Assembly: GCA_029204225.1 (NCBI GenBank)
Contig: CM055096.1
Coordinates: 59,994,957-60,058,956 of the forward strand
Origin: Diphasiastrum complanatum
Taxonomy: Eukaryota; Streptophyta; Lycopodiopsida; Lycopodiales; Lycopodiaceae
Direction of reading: 5' to 3'
DNA: 64,000 bases
The translations under genes were made by a program, and so were the position numbers. Shown here one piece after another: positions 60,936-64,000 of this stretch (positions within the stretch are counted from its first letter, which is position 1; each line of letters opens with the position of its first letter). Under the pieces are notes generated by a model. The model saw nothing but the letters and a program-made list of their open reading frames with translations. It was not told where the DNA came from and did not search any database.

Positions 60936-62015
60936 GCAAATTTTTGTTCAGAACTGATCAGCCAAACTAGTATTCAGCGTAATGGACCCACCAAATTCAC
61001 CTATAAGTTGGTTGAATTCAATTCATTCCTCACTTGTGCTAGCGAAGCTCTTGCGAATTTTTCCCGCGACCAAAGCCTTCCAAACTTTATGAACTGCTTT
61101 CTGATATACTTTCGCGCGTCTTACTTTTTGTTATGATCATCATGTCTTCTACAGATACTTCCTAGTCTCCGCGTTATACTATCCATCGTGATGTCCCCTC
61201 TGCAACAGACATCATGATACTTCCTAACACAAGAATGGTCACTCAGTGAATGACCCTTGCGGAGCCTCTGCTTACTGCAATGGGTATTCGTGATAGAGTC
61301 TTTTCTTGAAGAATCAACATGGATTTCATCACTCTTGCCTTTAGTACGTGGAAGGAAGAGAAATTCAAATTTTATATCACCTTTCAGGGATCACACACAA
61401 GGTGCGTGTGACTGAGGCCGCCCTTGCTGCCATAGGCATAACATCTGGTACACAAGCCTCACCCAATCATAAGCAGACCAAACAGACTATTAGGCCTTAC
61501 ATTGACCTAACCAACGATCTGCATTGGACTAATGATGGTTACCTCCTCGATGCCATCATTGAGCCTGCCATACACGTTGTTGCCCAGCTTTTGAACAACT
61601 TCTTGATGGTTGACAACCTCAGGAAAGATCGCATCACTTCACAGATCCTCCATAGGATAGTTGAGTCCTAACCAAGATAGCCAAAGCCCCTCTTGAACCA
61701 TATAATTGGTTCAAGACTGTTTCTGGAGAGCTCAAACGAGCTATTAAGAGTAATACCAAACAACAGTTTGCTGTTGGTTCCATGTTGTCTCTTCTAGCGG
61801 CCTCCCACCTTGAAAACAAAATCCATGGCTTCCACTTGGATTCTGTACTTTCGGTCTATGAAAAAGCATTGGCCGAGTCATCCCACCAGGCCTCCAGTTC
61901 ACATAGTCAACGTCATCCACGCAGCGAGAGCGTCATTCCTGACTCGCCTTCCTCCTCACGACATCGTACAACTGACAGGATGAAACAAAGCAAGAAGAAA
62001 GGCAAGGGAACTTAA
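60936..62015 (+). pseudogene. unidentified degenerate protein-coding sequence
   Basis: An ATG near 61144 (MSSTD) begins a reading that, across at least four stops or frameshifts, gives EEKFKFYITFQG, GITHKVRVTEAALAAIGITS, TNDLHWTNDGYLLDAIIEPA, LEPYNWFKTVSGELKRAIKS and a Ser/His/Arg-rich, basic C-terminus ending KKKGKGT at 62015. The composition is unlike the AT-rich surroundings. An upstream block (SRDQSLPNFMNCF) may be part of it. It resembles the style of gag-like or plant-mobile-domain ORFs, but I recognise no family. Confidence 0.5.
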
Positions 62016-62039
62016 GCAATAAAGAGAGAGATGGCTTCA

Positions 62040-62470
62040 AATAGGATGAGTCACTCATGGCATGCATGGGAGCATCATCAATTTCTATGGAGGAAGATCC
62101 TTGGTGGATTGAGAGTGGGGTGAGCTCACATGTCACAAGGCAAAGGGAGTATTTCTCTTTTTTTTCATCATGTTCCAAGAAGTCTATTCTTGTTGTGAAT
62201 GGTGCTCAATGTGAGATTCATGGGATAGGAAGCATTCTTATTTGGCGTGAATCTAGGAGGAGAGCAAAGTTTCAAAATGTCTTGTATGTTCCTTCAATGT
62301 CTAGAAACTTGTTGAGCGTGAGTCCATTGATTAACAATGGATGCAATGTCAAGTTTGATTACAATGCTTGCTTTATCATCAGGAATGGAAATATCATTGC
62401 CAAAGATATTAGAGATGGTAGTTCTTTCAAACTCAATTTTTGCGTGAGAACCAATCACAATTTGATGTGA
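62040..62470 (+). pseudogene. copia derivative protease / GAG-pre-integrase start, plus strand
   Basis: Reads DPWWIESGVSSHVTRQ, where the protease triplet D-S-G is E-S-G, then CEIHGIGSI, FQNVLYVPSMSRNLLSVSPL and NACFIIRNGNIIAKD. Integrase does not follow. The sequence jumps to an acidic linker (62440-62720) and then the accessory ORF. Confidence 0.85.
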
Positions 62471-63191
62471 TGGAAGTCAAGGAAGAGCTTGTTTCGCAAG
62501 GGGAGAAATTAGAGCATTCAACTCTCAAGTCCATGGATGTTGGCTTTGATGTTAGTGTCAAGAATGATGTTTCTTGTGCAAATGGTAGTGTCTCTAATGA
62601 TGTTGATGTCAAGGAGCTTGCAAGGATGAAGGAAGAGCACCAAGAAGAAGGAAGTGTGTCAAGGGTTGAGGAGGAGGTGGTTTCTTCATCCCAAGAAGCT
62701 CTTCAAGAGGCAAGGCCGAGCCTTTGTGGCTCACACTTCATGGAAAAGAGAAGCAATTTTTAGGTGGTATCTACTCCAACACATTCCTTTTTGCTTTCCT
62801 TCTATCATTTGATGAGTCACTTTGCTTAGATGAGATTTTGCATGATGTCTCTTGTAAGAACATATCCTATGTTCTTAATGGCTTAGAATTGGTTCTAAAT
62901 CAATTGGAAAGCAAATGGCTATGTCATCAAATGTATGCTCTTGGATCTTGTAAGAGCAAAAATGTGTTTCCCATTTATGGTGTAAAAAATTGTGTTTTTT
63001 GTAAACTCATTATGAGAATAAGTGAATCATTCTCCAAGGACAGTTATATCCATAATGATATATTTAGCCTCATTAGATATGAGATTAGCATGGTAACCAA
63101 GCATGAAGATATGATGCAAACTCTTTCTTATTATAACATGCATAGTCTTGCCAATCTTGATGTGCCTAATGTGTACTTTTTACACGTGTGA
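62440..63191 (+). CDS. acidic linker plus accessory ORF, copy 2
   Basis: The linker has many Glu, Ser and Val residues (KEEHQEEGSVSRVEEEVVSS) and is followed, after a frame change near 62730, by LWLTLHGKEKQFLGGIYSNT and then 150 codons with LESKWLCHQMYALGSCKSKN, VKNCVFCKLIMRISESFSKD and SYIHNDIFSLIRYEI. It matches copy 1 in order and spacing. The stop at 63189 lies inside LTR-like sequence, so the natural C-terminus is probably truncated. Function unknown. Confidence 0.6.
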
Positions 63192-64000
63192 GGACATCTC
63201 AAACAATCTGAATGGTCTCCTAAGATGTGTGTGATTGCACATAGATCTATCTTGCAAAAGATACAAGCAATCTAGCTCCAAAAATCTAAGGCAAGAGCAC
63301 TGTACACATGCATCTATCACTTACCATTCATCACACATAATGAGAGGCAACTTTGAATGAAAAAAACTAAGTATAAAATCGGCTTGCTCTTGGGTAGAGA
63401 GATAATGCTATATCAAGCTCTCGGATAGAGAGAGAATGTGAAAAATAATCTAAGTGTTGGAGCATGCAACCTCCAAATCCCTCATAAAAAAATTAAGTGT
63501 AGACTCAATCTCACTCTCACTCATAGTAGCGCAAGATCCATGAAGAGTGGTAATGGAGTGCAATGATTGGACCTTTCTAAAATCACCTCTTATTTTGATT
63601 GGACTACCTACATGCCACCTCTTACAACGATTGGACCATTTTGGTGCATCTTACAATATGATTGGTCCAAATTGACAAATGAAATCAAGAGGTGCTATGT
63701 CACTAGACCTCTACCATCAAGCCAAGTGTAAGTAGTCTACACTATCACGAGCTAATCCAACTCTAAATTTAGCCTAATCACTTATTTACAAGTGTACAAT
63801 GAGTGGTTTTCATAGAGGACCCCCAAACCTCAACATAGATGACTTTTACAATTTCAAATCTAATTTTCAAGATCTTGGTAACATGATGATATATCTTTGT
63901 GATCCTTTTGAGTTAAGGAGGACTCTTGATTTCCTTATGGAGTTGCAACTATTTTCAAGGAGGAGGAGCTTTTGTATCAACCATATGCTTCAAGGATGGA
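63170..64000 (-). mobile_element. LTR-like sequence, minus orientation, running off the window
   Basis: Its reverse complement matches the LTRs at 38025-38987 and 49351-49720: tctctctacccaagagc, tacttagtttttttcat, gtgctcttgcctta and a closing cacacgtgt. On the plus strand it starts TG near 63170-63172. No PBS is adjacent, so it is a solo LTR, a 3' LTR or a truncated copy. Confidence 0.65.

Noticed and set aside
32102-64000. Terminal AGO exon
   Set aside because: I looked for the conserved R.T..VS.VPP.YYA motif and found nothing convincing; it may lie beyond the window or be lost.

Overview
The window looks like plant nuclear DNA from a large, repeat-rich genome. Introns reach almost 10 kb and are packed with decayed Ty1/copia, Ty3/gypsy, LINE and hAT sequence. 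No bacterial-style operons, CRISPR arrays or intact tRNA genes were seen. Long TE-filled introns plus a dispersed 5.8S/ITS2 copy would fit a gymnosperm or another very large plant genome. That taxonomic reading is an inference.

The most important content is a split host gene that a longest-ORF view misses: an Argonaute (AGO) gene on the + strand. Fourteen short exons, plus one less certain upstream exon, run from about 10.2 kb to 32.1 kb. They encode the end of PAZ, L2, MID and most of PIWI. Every junction has GT/AG borders, reading phase is conserved across all introns, and there is no stop in about 496 codons. The N-terminal part and the last PIWI exon were not found. The first PIWI catalytic Asp is Glu and the second is Gly, while the glutamate finger, the PIWI His and the Tyr/Lys/Gln/Lys 5'-phosphate pocket of MID look retained. 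The predicted protein could bind a guide but probably not slice.

Layout: 1-3.7 kb, 3' half of a copia element with its 3' LTR. 3.7-8.8 kb, noncoding, with one copy of an unclassified repeat and two large (CT)n units. 8.8-9.2 kb, 5.8S/ITS2 pseudogene. 10.2-32.1 kb, the AGO gene; its introns hold a complete gag-only gypsy element with AG...CT termini and a GTGTG target duplication (13.07-16.03 kb), gypsy remnants (12.2, 18.4-19.3, 26.2-28.4 kb), two LINE remnants (22.8-24.5 kb) and LTR-like sequence. 32.7-37.6 kb, a decayed chromovirus with 3' LTR. 38.0-39.0 kb, a solo LTR. 39.3-40.4 kb, the inverted partner of the 4.1 kb repeat. 40.8-43.2 kb, a minus-strand copia 3' half. 43.8-45.0 kb, the last exons of a hAT transposase. 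45.0-47.8 kb, a minus-strand copia 5' half with PBS and LTR. 48.5-52.1 kb, two copia 5' fragments. 53.0-54.3 kb, another copia remnant. 54.3-58.9 kb, no recognisable gene. 58.9-64.0 kb, a Tat-like gypsy RT fragment and two head-to-head copia derivatives that carry the same unrecognised ORF where RT and RNase H should be, with an unidentified degenerate ORF between them.

All transposon coding regions have stops or frameshifts or lack essential domains, so none looks autonomous.
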